Position numbers and translations under genes: made by a program. Of a stretch of DNA of 64,000 bases, positions 38,036-48,100 are shown piece after piece. The notes under the pieces are model-generated. The model made no database searches, was not told where the DNA came from, and saw only the letters and a program-made list of their open reading frames with translations. Within the stretch, counting starts at the first letter, position 1, and each line of letters starts with the position of its first letter. Source of the DNA: JAGQVA01 sp041391725 (lineage in GTDB: Bacteria; Bacteroidota; Bacteroidia; J057); contig JAWKNL010000010.1 in NCBI GenBank assembly GCA_041391725.1, positions 62,001 through 126,000 on the forward strand, given 5' to 3'.

Positions 38036-38779
38036 CTAACGGGAGATTACAACCTTTCTGGAAGTGATATCTCTGCCATCGGCTTTGAGGTAAATAAAAT
38101 ATACCCCGCTTTTGAGTTGGTCTGTACGAATGTTGGCTGTACCGGAAAAACCGGTGAGTTTCTGCGTTTTTACTTTCTGGCCGATCAGGTTATAAAGAGA
38201 AATTTCGGCATTGGTGAAGCTGGCAGGAAACTCGTAGGGGATAAATATTTCTGCCTGAGCGGGATTGGGATAAGGAAGTCCCAGCGCTTTTTTGGCGATC
38301 ATCTTGTCGTCGATACTGCTTACACCGCCCACATTAAACTTGTAGGTAACTTCTGCAAAATCCAGCCCATTGGCAATATTGGTAAACCGCATGGTAACTT
38401 CACTGATACCAGGCTTGTTGTTGGGACGTAAAATAAGATATTGACCAAAACGGGTAGTGTCAGAAGGAAGAAGCGCCAGGGGCGTAACACTTGAGGTACC
38501 CGTGGAATCATAACAGAGATCCCAGCAGAAAAAGCTGCCATGCCCTTGTGTCAGATTATTCACGAGGCGGTCTGCCTGTACTGTTACGGTGTCGCTGGTG
38601 GTATTGATGAGGTGGAAATAAATTTTAAATTCACCTTCCTCTGCTGTACCCTGATTGGGGATAAGCTCCACTGGTATAACAGAATCAGTGGCAGGTGCAT
38701 CCAGAAATATCAGAGATTGTGCTTCCGCCACAAAAAAGGAACAGATAAGTGCCAGACTAAATAGTATATGTTTTTTCAT
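38036..38779 (-). CDS. Secreted protein with T9SS sorting domain
   Basis: 247 residues. Signal peptide (MKKHILFSLALICSFFVAEAQ), a central beta-sandwich-like domain of unknown family (KIYFHLINTTSDTVTVQADR, FFCWDLCYD), and a type A T9SS sorting domain (LPYPNPAQAEIFIPY, LYNLIGQKVKTQ, LKSGVYFIYLKADG, KVVISR). It is a surface or released protein. The stop is only 2 bases before the xseA start, which suggests co-transcription although the functions are unrelated. Confidence 0.85.
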   Translation of the reverse strand: MKKHILFSLALICSFFVAEAQSLIFLDAPATDSVIPVELIPNQGTAEEGEFKIYFHLINTTSDTVTVQADRLVNNLTQGHGSFFCWDLCYDSTGTSSVTPLALLPSDTTRFGQYLILRPNNKPGISEVTMRFTNIANGLDFAEVTYKFNVGGVSSIDDKMIAKKALGLPYPNPAQAEIFIPYEFPASFTNAEISLYNLIGQKVKTQKLTGFSGTANIRTDQLKSGVYFIYLKADGRDITSRKVVISR

Positions 38780-39010
38780 CTCTAGTAAGTAAAGTTGGTC
38801 CAGTTACATAGATTACTGACCTGTAAAGGTAAACATTTATTGCCGGGAGGACAAAAGATATCCCAAACCAATTGGTAAAACAATCGATTGCGAAAATTCC
38901 CTACTAAAACAAAAGTTGGAAAAGTTGCTCCCGCTTAGTTACTTTCAGGCTGTTTTTCCGTCAACATCAGGTAAAACAACATTTACCTATATTAAAACGT
39001 AATCTTCCAT

Positions 39011-39517
39011 ATGAAAAGATTCACCCTGTTATTCTTCAGCTTTTGTTTTTCTGCCGGGCTTTTTGCTCAATCGGGAAACGTACTGCCTTCTGTTGATGTA
39101 GAAGATCTTTTGGGTAAGGCCATGAATACCAGCGAGATTTCCAACGATGGGAATCCGATTATTATCAGCTTCTGGGCTACCTGGTGTAAGCCCTGTATAA
39201 AAGAATTGTCAACGATCCAGGAAGTGTATGACGACTGGCAGGAAGAAACCGGTGTAAAAGTAATCGCTGTTTCTGTCGATGATGCCCGTACCAGCCTGGG
39301 TGTGCGATCCATTGTCTATGGAAGAGGATGGGAATACGAAGTGATACTCGACAAAAACAGCGACCTCAAACGAGCCATGAATGTCGTGAATATTCCGCAT
39401 ACATTTCTTCTCAACGGCAACCGCGAGATCGTATATCAACATACTTCCTATGCTCCGGGTGACGAGGAGGAATTGTATGATAAAATACTGGAGCTGAAAA
39501 AAGAGGAGAAAAAATAA
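39011..39517 (+). CDS. TlpA-like periplasmic thioredoxin
   Basis: 168-residue exported thioredoxin-fold protein. Signal peptide MKRFTLLFFSFCFSAGLFAQ, then the redox motif WCKPC in FWATWCKPC, and the cis-Pro in NIPHTFLLNG. The fold is of the TlpA/ResA type. It probably reduces disulfides outside the cytoplasm, for example in cytochrome maturation. It is divergent from the T9SS gene and convergent with the Nfu gene. Confidence 0.92.
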   Translation: MKRFTLLFFSFCFSAGLFAQSGNVLPSVDVEDLLGKAMNTSEISNDGNPIIISFWATWCKPCIKELSTIQEVYDDWQEETGVKVIAVSVDDARTSLGVRSIVYGRGWEYEVILDKNSDLKRAMNVVNIPHTFLLNGNREIVYQHTSYAPGDEEELYDKILELKKEEKK

Positions 39518-39553
39518 TCTCTGAATCCTCCGGCCTTTGTTTACTGAACCAGA

Positions 39554-39799
39554 TTACTGAACCTGGTTGATCGCTATTACCCGCGTGATTTCCGGTGCTG
39601 CTCTCAGAATCACCTGTTCCAGCCCTGCCTTCATGGTCATCACACTCATGCTGCAGGACTCGCAGCTCCCCAGCAGTTCAAGCTCCACAACGCCGTCTTC
39701 ACTGATACTGTGAATGCGCACATCTCCGCCGTCAGACCGGAGGTATCCACGCACAGAGTCAATGGCATGTTCAATACGCAATTTCAGTTGTTCGTCCAT
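39554..39799 (-). CDS. NifU C-terminal-domain (Nfu) iron-sulfur carrier
   Basis: 81 residues forming one Nfu domain, with YLRSDGGDVRIHSI and the cluster-binding CESC motif in LGSCESCSMS. It carries and hands on 4Fe-4S clusters. It follows the Mrp gene by 18 bases in the same direction, a common Fe-S pairing. Confidence 0.93.
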   Translation of the reverse strand: MDEQLKLRIEHAIDSVRGYLRSDGGDVRIHSISEDGVVELELLGSCESCSMSVMTMKAGLEQVILRAAPEITRVIAINQVQ

Positions 39800-39817
39800 A
39801 ATACAAATTAAACTAAA

Positions 39818-40936
39818 TCAGGGATTTAATCCAACTTCTACGATTTGTGTCGGCCCCATTCCCGCATTTCGGATTGCAATCTGCTGCGCCAGCGATTCTG
39901 CAAGTTGCCGGAAAGCATTTCCCATCACGGTCCCTTCATACAATGCCACCGGATGGCCGCTATCGCTGTTTTCCGCTACACCTTCGGTCAGCGGTATTTC
40001 TCCTAATAGCGGAAGGTTCATCACTTGTGCCAGTTCTTCCCCGCCCGACTGCCCAAAGATATAGTATTTCTTTTCGGGCGCATCGTCTGGGGTGAAGTAG
40101 GCCATATTTTCCACAATTCCCAGTATCGGAACATTAATCTGCGGGTTGCGAAACATCTCGGCACCTTTTCTGGCATCTGACACTGCCACGCGCTGCGGCG
40201 TAGTGACGACGACGGCGCCGGTCACCGGCAGGGCCTGCACCAGGGTCAGGTGAATATCACCTGTGCCGGGCGGCAGGTCAACCAGCAGATAATCTATTTC
40301 GCCCCAGTTTGTATCAAATATCAATTGCTTCAGCGCTTTTGATGCCATCGGCCCTCTCCATACAATCGCCTGATCTGCTCTTACCAGCACGCCTATTGAC
40401 ATGAGTTTTACCCCATGTTTCTCAAAGGGTATAAGTAAATCTTTGTCCTCGACCCTTTCCATCATCGGGCGATCAAGCTCAAACCCAAACATAATCGGAA
40501 TACTCGGCCCGTAAATATCAGCATCAATCAGTCCGACTTTCGCGCCGGAAGCCGCAAGGGCAACCGCCAGGTTTGCTGCGACCGTTGACTTGCCCACGCC
40601 CCCTTTTCCGGAGGAAATGGCGATAATATTTTTGACCTGCGGAAGCGTCTGATTGTTTTGCATCGCCGTTACCTGTGCCGTCATATTCACCTCCACCTCG
40701 GCTTCCTTATCGACCATCAGGTGAATGGCATTTACGCAGGCACTGCGAATAGCTTCCTTCATCGGACAGGCAGGCGTAGTCAGCACCACCGAAAACCGCA
40801 CCTTTTTACCCTCGATATGAATGTCTTTTATCATTCCCAGGGTCACCAGGTCTTTTTTCAGATCGGGATCGTCCACATAACTCAGGGCTGCCAGCACCTT
40901 TTTTTCCGTGATATCTTTATTTTGACTGAATAACAT
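39818..40936 (-). CDS. Mrp/NBP35-family P-loop ATPase
   Basis: 372-residue iron-sulfur cluster carrier or scaffold ATPase (ApbC/Mrp type). An N-terminal FeS_assembly_P (DUF59) domain occupies about 9-80 (TTPACPMKEAIR), and the deviant Walker A motif ISSGKGGVGKST is at 107-118. DIYGPSIPIMFG and VDLPPGTGDIHLTL follow. The C-terminal CxxC that many Mrp proteins use for cluster binding is absent: the equivalent stretch reads ENMAYFTPDDAPEKKYYIFG. This fits known Bacteroidota members. It is operonic with the downstream Nfu gene. Confidence 0.93.
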   Translation of the reverse strand: MLFSQNKDITEKKVLAALSYVDDPDLKKDLVTLGMIKDIHIEGKKVRFSVVLTTPACPMKEAIRSACVNAIHLMVDKEAEVEVNMTAQVTAMQNNQTLPQVKNIIAISSGKGGVGKSTVAANLAVALAASGAKVGLIDADIYGPSIPIMFGFELDRPMMERVEDKDLLIPFEKHGVKLMSIGVLVRADQAIVWRGPMASKALKQLIFDTNWGEIDYLLVDLPPGTGDIHLTLVQALPVTGAVVVTTPQRVAVSDARKGAEMFRNPQINVPILGIVENMAYFTPDDAPEKKYYIFGQSGGEELAQVMNLPLLGEIPLTEGVAENSDSGHPVALYEGTVMGNAFRQLAESLAQQIAIRNAGMGPTQIVEVGLNP

Positions 40937-40990
40937 AAAGCAAATTTACACACATTCCTATAACCTGAAAAGGATTGAATTGTTGAAATT

Positions 40991-41689
40991 TCAGGTACTT
41001 TGCCATTCGAGAAACCACTGGTCTTCACGCCCGGGTGCAGTGCCGCGCCCCACATAGCCGACACCACTATTGCCCCAAAGCCAGTTGCCCGGGTAAAAAG
41101 AGTCTATCTGAAACACAAATTCAGGCCTTGACTGGGCAAATTTCCTGATTTTCTCCCAATGCACACGGGTCTGAACCAGGTTGGGCCATCCACCGAGTTT
41201 TATGCCGTCGGAAGTGGAAAAATGGTCGTAATAATGTTCGGCTATATTCAGCGGAAGATCGATATTCACATCCTCCCAGCACGGAAAATCATCCCGGGGA
41301 GGAGTCGCAGCCAAAGCAACCGCAGGGATTTCCGACGCGGTAGGCACAGGCGCAAGCGGAATCAGATCGTCGAGTGAATGATAGGCCCGCAACAGCCACT
41401 GATTGCCATTGGGATAAAGATAATTGGTGCCTATTTGCGGAGCGACAAACAACGTGATCATTGCCATATCTTCCAGCAGCGGGGGGCAATAAGGCAGTTC
41501 CAGCACGTTAATCTGGCAAAGGGCAAACATCGGTTTTCCATTCATTTCCGGCCATGTTTCAGACGGAAGTGAACAGGTGACATTGCCAAACCACGACCCG
41601 GTTTCAGGATGATCCATCGCATTCTGGCGCATATGCATAATAACAGCCTTCCGAGAAAGTTGCTGTCTGATTTCAGCAGGAACTAACAT
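40991..41689 (-). CDS. YwqG-like (DUF1963) protein
   Basis: 232-residue soluble protein of the YwqG/DUF1963 family, of no known function. Pointers are WFGNVTCSLPSETWPEMNGKPMFALCQ near the N-terminus and KLGGWPNLVQ in the middle, with a Trp-rich tail (WLWGNSGVGYVG). It lies 54 bases upstream of mrp on the same strand and could be co-transcribed; no functional link to Fe-S assembly is known. Confidence 0.8.
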   Translation of the reverse strand: MLVPAEIRQQLSRKAVIMHMRQNAMDHPETGSWFGNVTCSLPSETWPEMNGKPMFALCQINVLELPYCPPLLEDMAMITLFVAPQIGTNYLYPNGNQWLLRAYHSLDDLIPLAPVPTASEIPAVALAATPPRDDFPCWEDVNIDLPLNIAEHYYDHFSTSDGIKLGGWPNLVQTRVHWEKIRKFAQSRPEFVFQIDSFYPGNWLWGNSGVGYVGRGTAPGREDQWFLEWQST

Positions 41690-41798
41690 ACAGGATCCTT
41701 TTGGGGATTAAGGAAAAAATGTGCGCCCTTCGTATTTTCACTTAACGATAAATTATTTGCTGTTAATATATTTTCAGTGGAATTGGGGCAAAAAGTAT

Positions 41799-41806
41799 TA
41801 ACTTTG
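41799..41806 (+). promoter_or_regulatory. Candidate -7 element for the TPP-riboswitch transcript
   Basis: TAACTTTG matches TAnnTTTG and sits just before the riboswitch, as expected for a transcript that begins near 41812. No clear -33 TTTG at the usual spacing. Confidence 0.6.
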
Positions 41807-41811
41807 TGAGC

Positions 41812-41893
41812 AAACAGGGGTGCTCCTATAAACGGGGCTGAGATTATACCCTTAGAACCTGATCCCGATAATGCGGGCGCAGGGAGTTGTGGG
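41812..41893 (+). ncRNA. TPP riboswitch (THI element)
   Basis: All conserved parts of the thiamine-pyrophosphate aptamer are readable: GGGGTGCTCC, CTGAGA, ACCCTTAGAACCTGATC and AATGCGGGCGCAGGGA. The stretch ends about 67 bases before the TonB receptor start. No convincing terminator hairpin follows (only a 5-bp GTTGT/ACAAC stem), so control of translation initiation may be more likely than attenuation. Confidence 0.95.
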
Positions 41894-41960
41894 TTACAAC
41901 TTTATTTTTCGCGGTTATCCCCTTACCGCATTTGTGTGACCGTTAATTAATTTACTGAAA

Positions 41961-44366
41961 ATGAAAGCTTTATCTCTGCAGTTTTTGCTGTGGATTGTAC
42001 CTGTGGCCATTTTCGCGCAGGTAACAGTCAGTGGCACCATTACCCAAAAATCCACGGGTGAACCGATTCCTTTCGCAGAAATCGCTCTGATCGAACAGGG
42101 GAAAGTCTTTTCCGTCAATCAGGCTGGTGCCTTCCGGATGGAAGACATCGCTCCGGGAACCTACACCTTCCGGGTGAGTGCTCAGGGATTTCTTACTTCT
42201 GTACAGCACATCACCGTGGGCAGCCAGCCCGTTACCCTCGACTTTCGAATGATCCGCACCATTGCCGTAACTGATGAGGTGCGAATCACGGCTATACGCG
42301 CAACCGAAAAAACAGCCACCACCTATGCCTCTCTGGATAAAGAAGAAATCAAAAAACAAAACCTGGGACAGGATTTACCTTTTCTGCTCAACCAGCTTCC
42401 CGCCACGGTCGTAACTTCTGACGCAGGCACAGGTATAGGTTATACCGGCATTCGAATCCGAGGTAGCGACCCGACGCGCACCAATGTAACCATCAACGGG
42501 ATACCGCTCAACGACGCAGAAGCCCACGGCGTATTCTGGGTGGATCTTCCCGACTTTGCCTCTTCGGTGGACAATATTCAGGTACAGCGCGGCGTGGGCA
42601 CCTCCACCAACGGTGCTGCCGCATTCGGGGCCAGTATAAATATCCAGACAGACGCCCTTTCTTATGAACCCTATGCCGAATATTCGGGCGCATACGGTTC
42701 TTTCAATACCGCCAAAAATACCCTTCGTGCCGGCACAGGACTGATCAACAACCGTTTTTCTCTGGATACGCGCCTTTCCTCCATTACATCCGATGGATGG
42801 ATCGACCGGGGATTCAGCGACCTGAAGTCGTACTATATTTCGGGGAGCTATTACGGGAAAAAGAGCCTGCTGAAAATGAATGTTTTTTCAGGAACCGAAC
42901 AAACATATCAGGCGTGGTGGGGTATCCCTGAAAGTTATCTCGATGACCCTGTCCTCCGGAAGTCCAATTATTATACCTACGAAAACGAGACCGACAATTA
43001 TACCCAAAGCCATTACCAGCTTCATTATTCCCTCGAACCGGCTTCTGCGCTCAACGTTAACTTATCGCTACACTACACAGGCGGAAATGGATATTACGAG
43101 CAGTACCGCGAAGACGAATCACTTTCAGACTACGGATTTCCCGATTTGCTGCTGTTTCGGGGAAATGACACCCTTACGACCACCGATCTGATTCGCCGGC
43201 GCTGGCTCGACAACCGGTTTTATGGTTTCACCTGGTCGGCCAATTATCACCCCGAATCGCGGATTCAGCTTTCAGCCGGAGGAAGCGGCAATCAGTATGA
43301 CGGTTATCATTTTGGTGAAATTATCTGGGCCCAATATGCCGGCGACACACAGATCAGAGACAAATATTACAACAGCCGCGCCCTGAAAAATGATTTAAAT
43401 ACTTATGTAAAAGCAACGATAGATTTTACTCCGGCTTTGTCCGCATTTGCAGATTTTCAGGTCAGACATGTTGATTATGCCTGGGGAGACAGTGCCCTCA
43501 CCGGTCCCGGTATTGACAATGACCAGCGGCAGATTCAGGGAAATACGGCCTATACCTTTCTGAATCCCAAAGCAGGCATCACATGGAAAACAGGAACCGG
43601 GAGCAGCGTTTATGCCTCATTCAGCGTAGGAAACCGGGAACCCGTGCGAGGCGATTTTATCGACGCACCCGATGGAAGAACTCCACTGCCAGAAACCCTT
43701 CACAACTTTGAAGCAGGCTTTAGAATGAAAACCGAAAAAATTGCGATACACGCCAACTACTACCTGATGGATTACACCAACCAGCTTGTACTCAACGGCG
43801 AGCTCAACGACGTGGGAGCGGCCATCAGACAAAATGTTGAAGACAGTTACCGCACGGGTATAGAGTTTTCGGGAAGTGCGCAGTTATTGCCCAAAATCTC
43901 TATTGCTGCAAACCTCGCACTCAGCAGAAACAAAATTCGCGCGTATCAGGAGTACCTATACAATTATGACCCCTACGAAGTGGAGATCATTCAGTATGAG
44001 AATACAGACATATCCTTTTCTCCTTCGGTAGTAGCAGGGGGGACGTTAGCCTGGAATGTCTGGAAAGAACTGGAAGTGGCATGGGTCAGCAAATATGTGG
44101 GCAAACAATTTCTCGACAATACCAGCAATGAGGACCGGACCCTGGATCCTTTCTGGGTGAATAATCTCAGAATTGACTTTCCGTTCTCTCCCTCATGGGC
44201 AAAAGAAATACGGATAAATCTGATGGTCAACAACCTGCTGAATGCGAAATACGAGCCAAATGGCTATACTTTCAGCTATAAACTCGGTTCAGAAACCTAT
44301 ACCGAAAACTACTATTATCCTCAGGCAGGAGTGAATTATCTGGCGGGGTTTTCGATTCGGTTTTAA
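41961..44366 (+). CDS. TonB-dependent receptor, probably for thiamine
   Basis: 801-residue outer-membrane active transporter. Signal peptide, then an N-terminal carboxypeptidase-regulatory-like domain (GTITQKSTGEPIPFAEIAL), the plug domain (DLPFLLNQLPATVVTSDAGTG, GIRIRGSDPTRTNVTINGIPLNDAEAHGVFW), and a beta-barrel ending in aromatic YPQAGVNYLAGFSIRF. The last residue is Phe, as usual for an outer-membrane barrel. The TPP riboswitch directly upstream points to thiamine or a precursor as the substrate, a regulatory inference. Unlike typical Bacteroidota clusters, no PnuT-like inner membrane transporter or thiamine pyrophosphokinase follows. Confidence 0.93.
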   Translation: MKALSLQFLLWIVPVAIFAQVTVSGTITQKSTGEPIPFAEIALIEQGKVFSVNQAGAFRMEDIAPGTYTFRVSAQGFLTSVQHITVGSQPVTLDFRMIRTIAVTDEVRITAIRATEKTATTYASLDKEEIKKQNLGQDLPFLLNQLPATVVTSDAGTGIGYTGIRIRGSDPTRTNVTINGIPLNDAEAHGVFWVDLPDFASSVDNIQVQRGVGTSTNGAAAFGASINIQTDALSYEPYAEYSGAYGSFNTAKNTLRAGTGLINNRFSLDTRLSSITSDGWIDRGFSDLKSYYISGSYYGKKSLLKMNVFSGTEQTYQAWWGIPESYLDDPVLRKSNYYTYENETDNYTQSHYQLHYSLEPASALNVNLSLHYTGGNGYYEQYREDESLSDYGFPDLLLFRGNDTLTTTDLIRRRWLDNRFYGFTWSANYHPESRIQLSAGGSGNQYDGYHFGEIIWAQYAGDTQIRDKYYNSRALKNDLNTYVKATIDFTPALSAFADFQVRHVDYAWGDSALTGPGIDNDQRQIQGNTAYTFLNPKAGITWKTGTGSSVYASFSVGNREPVRGDFIDAPDGRTPLPETLHNFEAGFRMKTEKIAIHANYYLMDYTNQLVLNGELNDVGAAIRQNVEDSYRTGIEFSGSAQLLPKISIAANLALSRNKIRAYQEYLYNYDPYEVEIIQYENTDISFSPSVVAGGTLAWNVWKELEVAWVSKYVGKQFLDNTSNEDRTLDPFWVNNLRIDFPFSPSWAKEIRINLMVNNLLNAKYEPNGYTFSYKLGSETYTENYYYPQAGVNYLAGFSIRF

Positions 44367-44528
44367 AAGTAATCGCATCACAGGACGAACGGAAAACCCG
44401 TACCTTCGCATAAATAAATATTCTCAACATTGAAGAAAAATGATAAAAATATTTTTTATCCATCAAGTAATCAATATTTTAGGGGTAAATTCATCGCTCT
44501 TGTATCGCTCATTCAAAATTCCAAGACC

Positions 44529-45044
44529 ATGCGTCCTTACATTTTCCCGCTGAAAGCTGTTGTCTTAGCAGGAGTGCTTTTGATTTGGGGTTGCCGGGGT
44601 TCCGATTCTTCTGCCCGGGGGGTAGCCCACAAGTACCTCGAAGCGCGCCTTGCAGGCAATTTTCCGGAAGCCGCCCAATATGTCGCCCGGGAAAGCCAGG
44701 ATTTATTTGAAGAACTTGAAGATCAGGCTTTTGAATACGCCTATCTCTCTCAGGAGAAAGTCAAACATCAGATTAAAAGCGCCGAAGAGTCTGGCAAGTC
44801 TGCCGTTATCACTTACAATATTGAAGGATACGGGGAAGAACAGCTTAGCCTCATCAAGGATGACGGCATATGGAAAGTGCTCCTTTTGCCCCAATCTGTA
44901 CCTGATGCTGGTCTTCTCATGCTGGAGTTACAAGCTTTGGAAAAAGAAGGATCAGCCGATATTGACAAAGAGACACTGGATCAGATACTGATACACGACG
45001 GAGAAGAAGTGGCCGAATGGTCTGATATTCATGATCTTCCCTGA
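44529..45044 (+). CDS. Lipoprotein, DUF4878-like
   Basis: About 171 residues. The ATG at 44529 opens a lipoprotein signal peptide with lipobox LIWGC. The rest is NTF2-like in pattern: a helix (ARGVAHKYLEARLAGNFPEAAQYV), then beta strands (VITYNIEGYGEEQLSLIKDDGIWKVLL), which resembles DUF4878-type lipoproteins. It follows the TonB receptor by about 160 bases and ends at a terminator. Function unknown. Confidence 0.7.
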   Translation: MRPYIFPLKAVVLAGVLLIWGCRGSDSSARGVAHKYLEARLAGNFPEAAQYVARESQDLFEELEDQAFEYAYLSQEKVKHQIKSAEESGKSAVITYNIEGYGEEQLSLIKDDGIWKVLLLPQSVPDAGLLMLELQALEKEGSADIDKETLDQILIHDGEEVAEWSDIHDLP

Positions 45045-45067
45045 GTCAGTCAAAAAATTATAACACA

Positions 45068-45104
45068 AAAAAAAGCGGCAACCGAAAAGGATGCCGCTTT
45101 TTTT
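45068..45104. terminator. Bidirectional intrinsic terminator
   Basis: 13-bp inverted repeat AAAAAAAGCGGCA / TGCCGCTTTTTTT with an 11-base loop, between the convergent lipoprotein and adhesin genes. Confidence 0.93.
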
Positions 45105-45120
45105 ATACTCAAAAACGCAA

Positions 45121-48100
45121 TTAGCGGAGCGTGATCCGTTTGGATGCCGTACCAAGCGAGGTGGTTACATTCAGCATATACACCCCGGAAGTCAGGTTGC
45201 TCAGATCAATTTTCTGTTCAAACTTCAGTCCGCGGCTTTGTGAAATGCGATATACCTGCTGGCCTTTCATGTCATATACAGACATTTCCAGTTCGTCATA
45301 TTTAGCCAGTTCTACTTCCACATTAAACAGTCCTTCTGACGGGTTGGGATAAACACTTATCGCATTGATTCCTGCGGAAAGCAGATCATCAATTCCGACA
45401 TTTGAACCTACTTCCACAGAGTCTGTTTTCAAACAACCGGCAGCATCGGTAACCGTTACCACATATACGCCAGAATCCAGACCGGTAATGACGTCGGTAG
45501 TTTCGCCATTGCTCCATGAATAAGTATAGGGAGGAATACCGCCGGTAGCCGTAGCTGTAGCCGTACCATTGCCGGAGCTGTTGTCAGGAGTGGAGGCCAA
45601 TGCAACGGCAAATCCGGAGCTTACGGTAACAGTAACCGTATCAGTTGCGATGGAGAAACATTCATCCAGTACACTCAGCACATAAGAAGTAGTCTGAGGA
45701 GGAGTAGCTGCCGGATTGGCTGTAAATGGATTACCAATTCCTATTGCAGGGCTCCATGAATAAGTATAGGCAACTTCGGTGTCTTCTGCGATCGCAAAGG
45801 CAATGACAGATGTATTGGCAATATCGCCAATCAGGATAGAAAGGCCGGTATTCACATCAAACTTGCGGAGTTGGGGGCCAAATCCTGTTCCCCATGCAAC
45901 AGCATACAGTTCATTGGTTTCGGGGTCAAAATCTGCATCCTGAGCGAAGTTGGCATTATAGCCGGTTACACCGATTTCTGTTGCCTGACCATTGGATTTA
46001 TCCACAGAGTAAAGCATATCCGTGCCGATATCCATTGAATAGCAATTGCCATTGTTGTCAATCGCAAGCCAGATAGGCAGGGAAATATTCATATTTGCAA
46101 CCTGAGTCGCTGTACCGGTTCCCAAATCTATGGTGTAAAAAGTTCCTGTTCCGCCATCGGTACTGGATGCATACATGGTATTGGTAGTAGCATCAAATGC
46201 CAGTCCGGTCCAGGTATGATCTGTCAAAGGCACGCAAGGCCCGATCACTGTACCCACACCTGTAGATGTGTCCACGGCTACGAGGGTCTGGAGGGTATTG
46301 TTGATCATAAAGAAAATACCAAATGCCAAATCCCCTGCAAACATTGCTCCCGTCAGCGATGTACCTATCGGTGTCTGGTTGGCGGGGTCGCTGAGTTTGT
46401 GTCTTACCAATACCTGGTTGCCAAGATCGGCGCCATAAGCGGCTTCACCGAGGCGGGGCAGACCACCGGAACCGGGGGCAGAAGCACCCAGAGTAATACT
46501 GGTACCCAGGCAGATCGCCGTGTCCAGACCTGCGTCAGCGGTAAGTGCAGCACTACCGCCACCAATCGTAAAAGACTGAGAAATCAGGCTATCGCAAAGG
46601 TCGGTTACAGAAACTGTATAGGTTCCGGCTGCCAGGCCGGAAATCAGCGGAGTGGTAGCACCTGTGTTCCATACATATTCGTAGAAACCACCGCCACCAA
46701 CTCCCAGTACGTTGATTGCACCGTTATTGTCACCAGGGCAGTTAGGATCAAGAGTAATGCTGCTAACCGAAAGCGGATCTACAGTCACCTCTGTAACGGA
46801 AATGCCAAAGCTTCCTTCGTCTCCGTCCCATCCGTCAACGATCACATAGAAGGTATCACCGGGAGTAAGACAGCTTACAGTCAGGAAAGACGCAAATACG
46901 GAAGGGCAGCCAATGAGGTCGTCATTTCCTCCGTAGAATACATAAGTATTAAAGTCGTTGCAATCTGTTGTACCGTAAACAGCGACCTGCGAGTCATAGT
47001 TGGTTCCGGCAAGACCATCACCGCACATATCAATTCTTCGGCATACAGAACCAGAGGCAGGAGCTACAAATTTATACCAAACAGAAGATCAACGACAGGC
47101 TCATTCCAGCTACTGGTTGTCAAAGTACCACCTACGGCGGGCTGTTCGATTACACTTTCACCGGCCTGTACCGTAGCACCGACGGTCGAACCAGTCGTGA
47201 AAGTACCGTCCACAGGCAGCAGGAGGGCATTACATGCATCATCGTTCACAATACCGGTAGTACTGTTCACCTCAATACAGAATGCACCTTCCTCACCGTT
47301 CCAGCCGGAAACTGAACATAGTAAGTGTTATCAGAGTTACGGCCATATTTCGCCATGACAGAATTGAAGATAATCAACTGGCTCGTTGTCCTGATCGCAA
47401 TCGAGTTCGACCAGTGCAGCAGGGTTGTTACAATCTCCGCCGGGGAGCTCATAAATGGCAATTTCGGTATCGAAGTTGGCGATAAAGTTGAGTGTATCTA
47501 TCAGAATGTCAGTAGTGATATTTACAGATCCTGTGGCAGGAGCTACAAAGCTATACCATACGGAGTTGGCACCACCTGCGAAGCAGCTTCCGGCAGGTTC
47601 ACCTACCTGGGCTGAGGCCAGCGTATTGTCGCCATTGGGAGCGGCAGGTTACATCCGCCATCTACAACCAGGGGGAATGGCATTACAGAGGCTGTCATTG
47701 GCGGGCGGAAGAACAGAAGGCGTAACTTCTTTCAGCTTACACAGAAGGTACCTGCGCCACCGGAAACCTGTACATAAATGGTATCACCGGGGTTGACAGG
47801 GATCGTATCCAGATTGGCACCTGTAATAAAGTTGGATGCACAGTCGATCTCAAACAAAGAAGCCAGGTCAGCGCAGTCATTTCCGGGAAGGGCAAACAGC
47901 CCCAGATCTGTGAGCGGGTTTGTACCCCCCACACCCGTGGTATCAGTACTTACATTGACAAAACCTGAGGGCGGCGCAATGAACCAGTACCATACCGTAT
48001 TGGTACCAGATGCGCAGGAAGCAGGGTTTTCATTTACTTCCAGCGTAGCATCAGTGGTAGAGCCGTTGTACCGCTGCACACTGCACCGGGGGTAAGTTGA

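Noticed and set aside
46216..47358. Plus-strand open frame of about 380 codons antisense to the adhesin
   Set aside because: It mirrors the Cys/Gly-rich repeat coding of the minus strand and shows no domain of its own.
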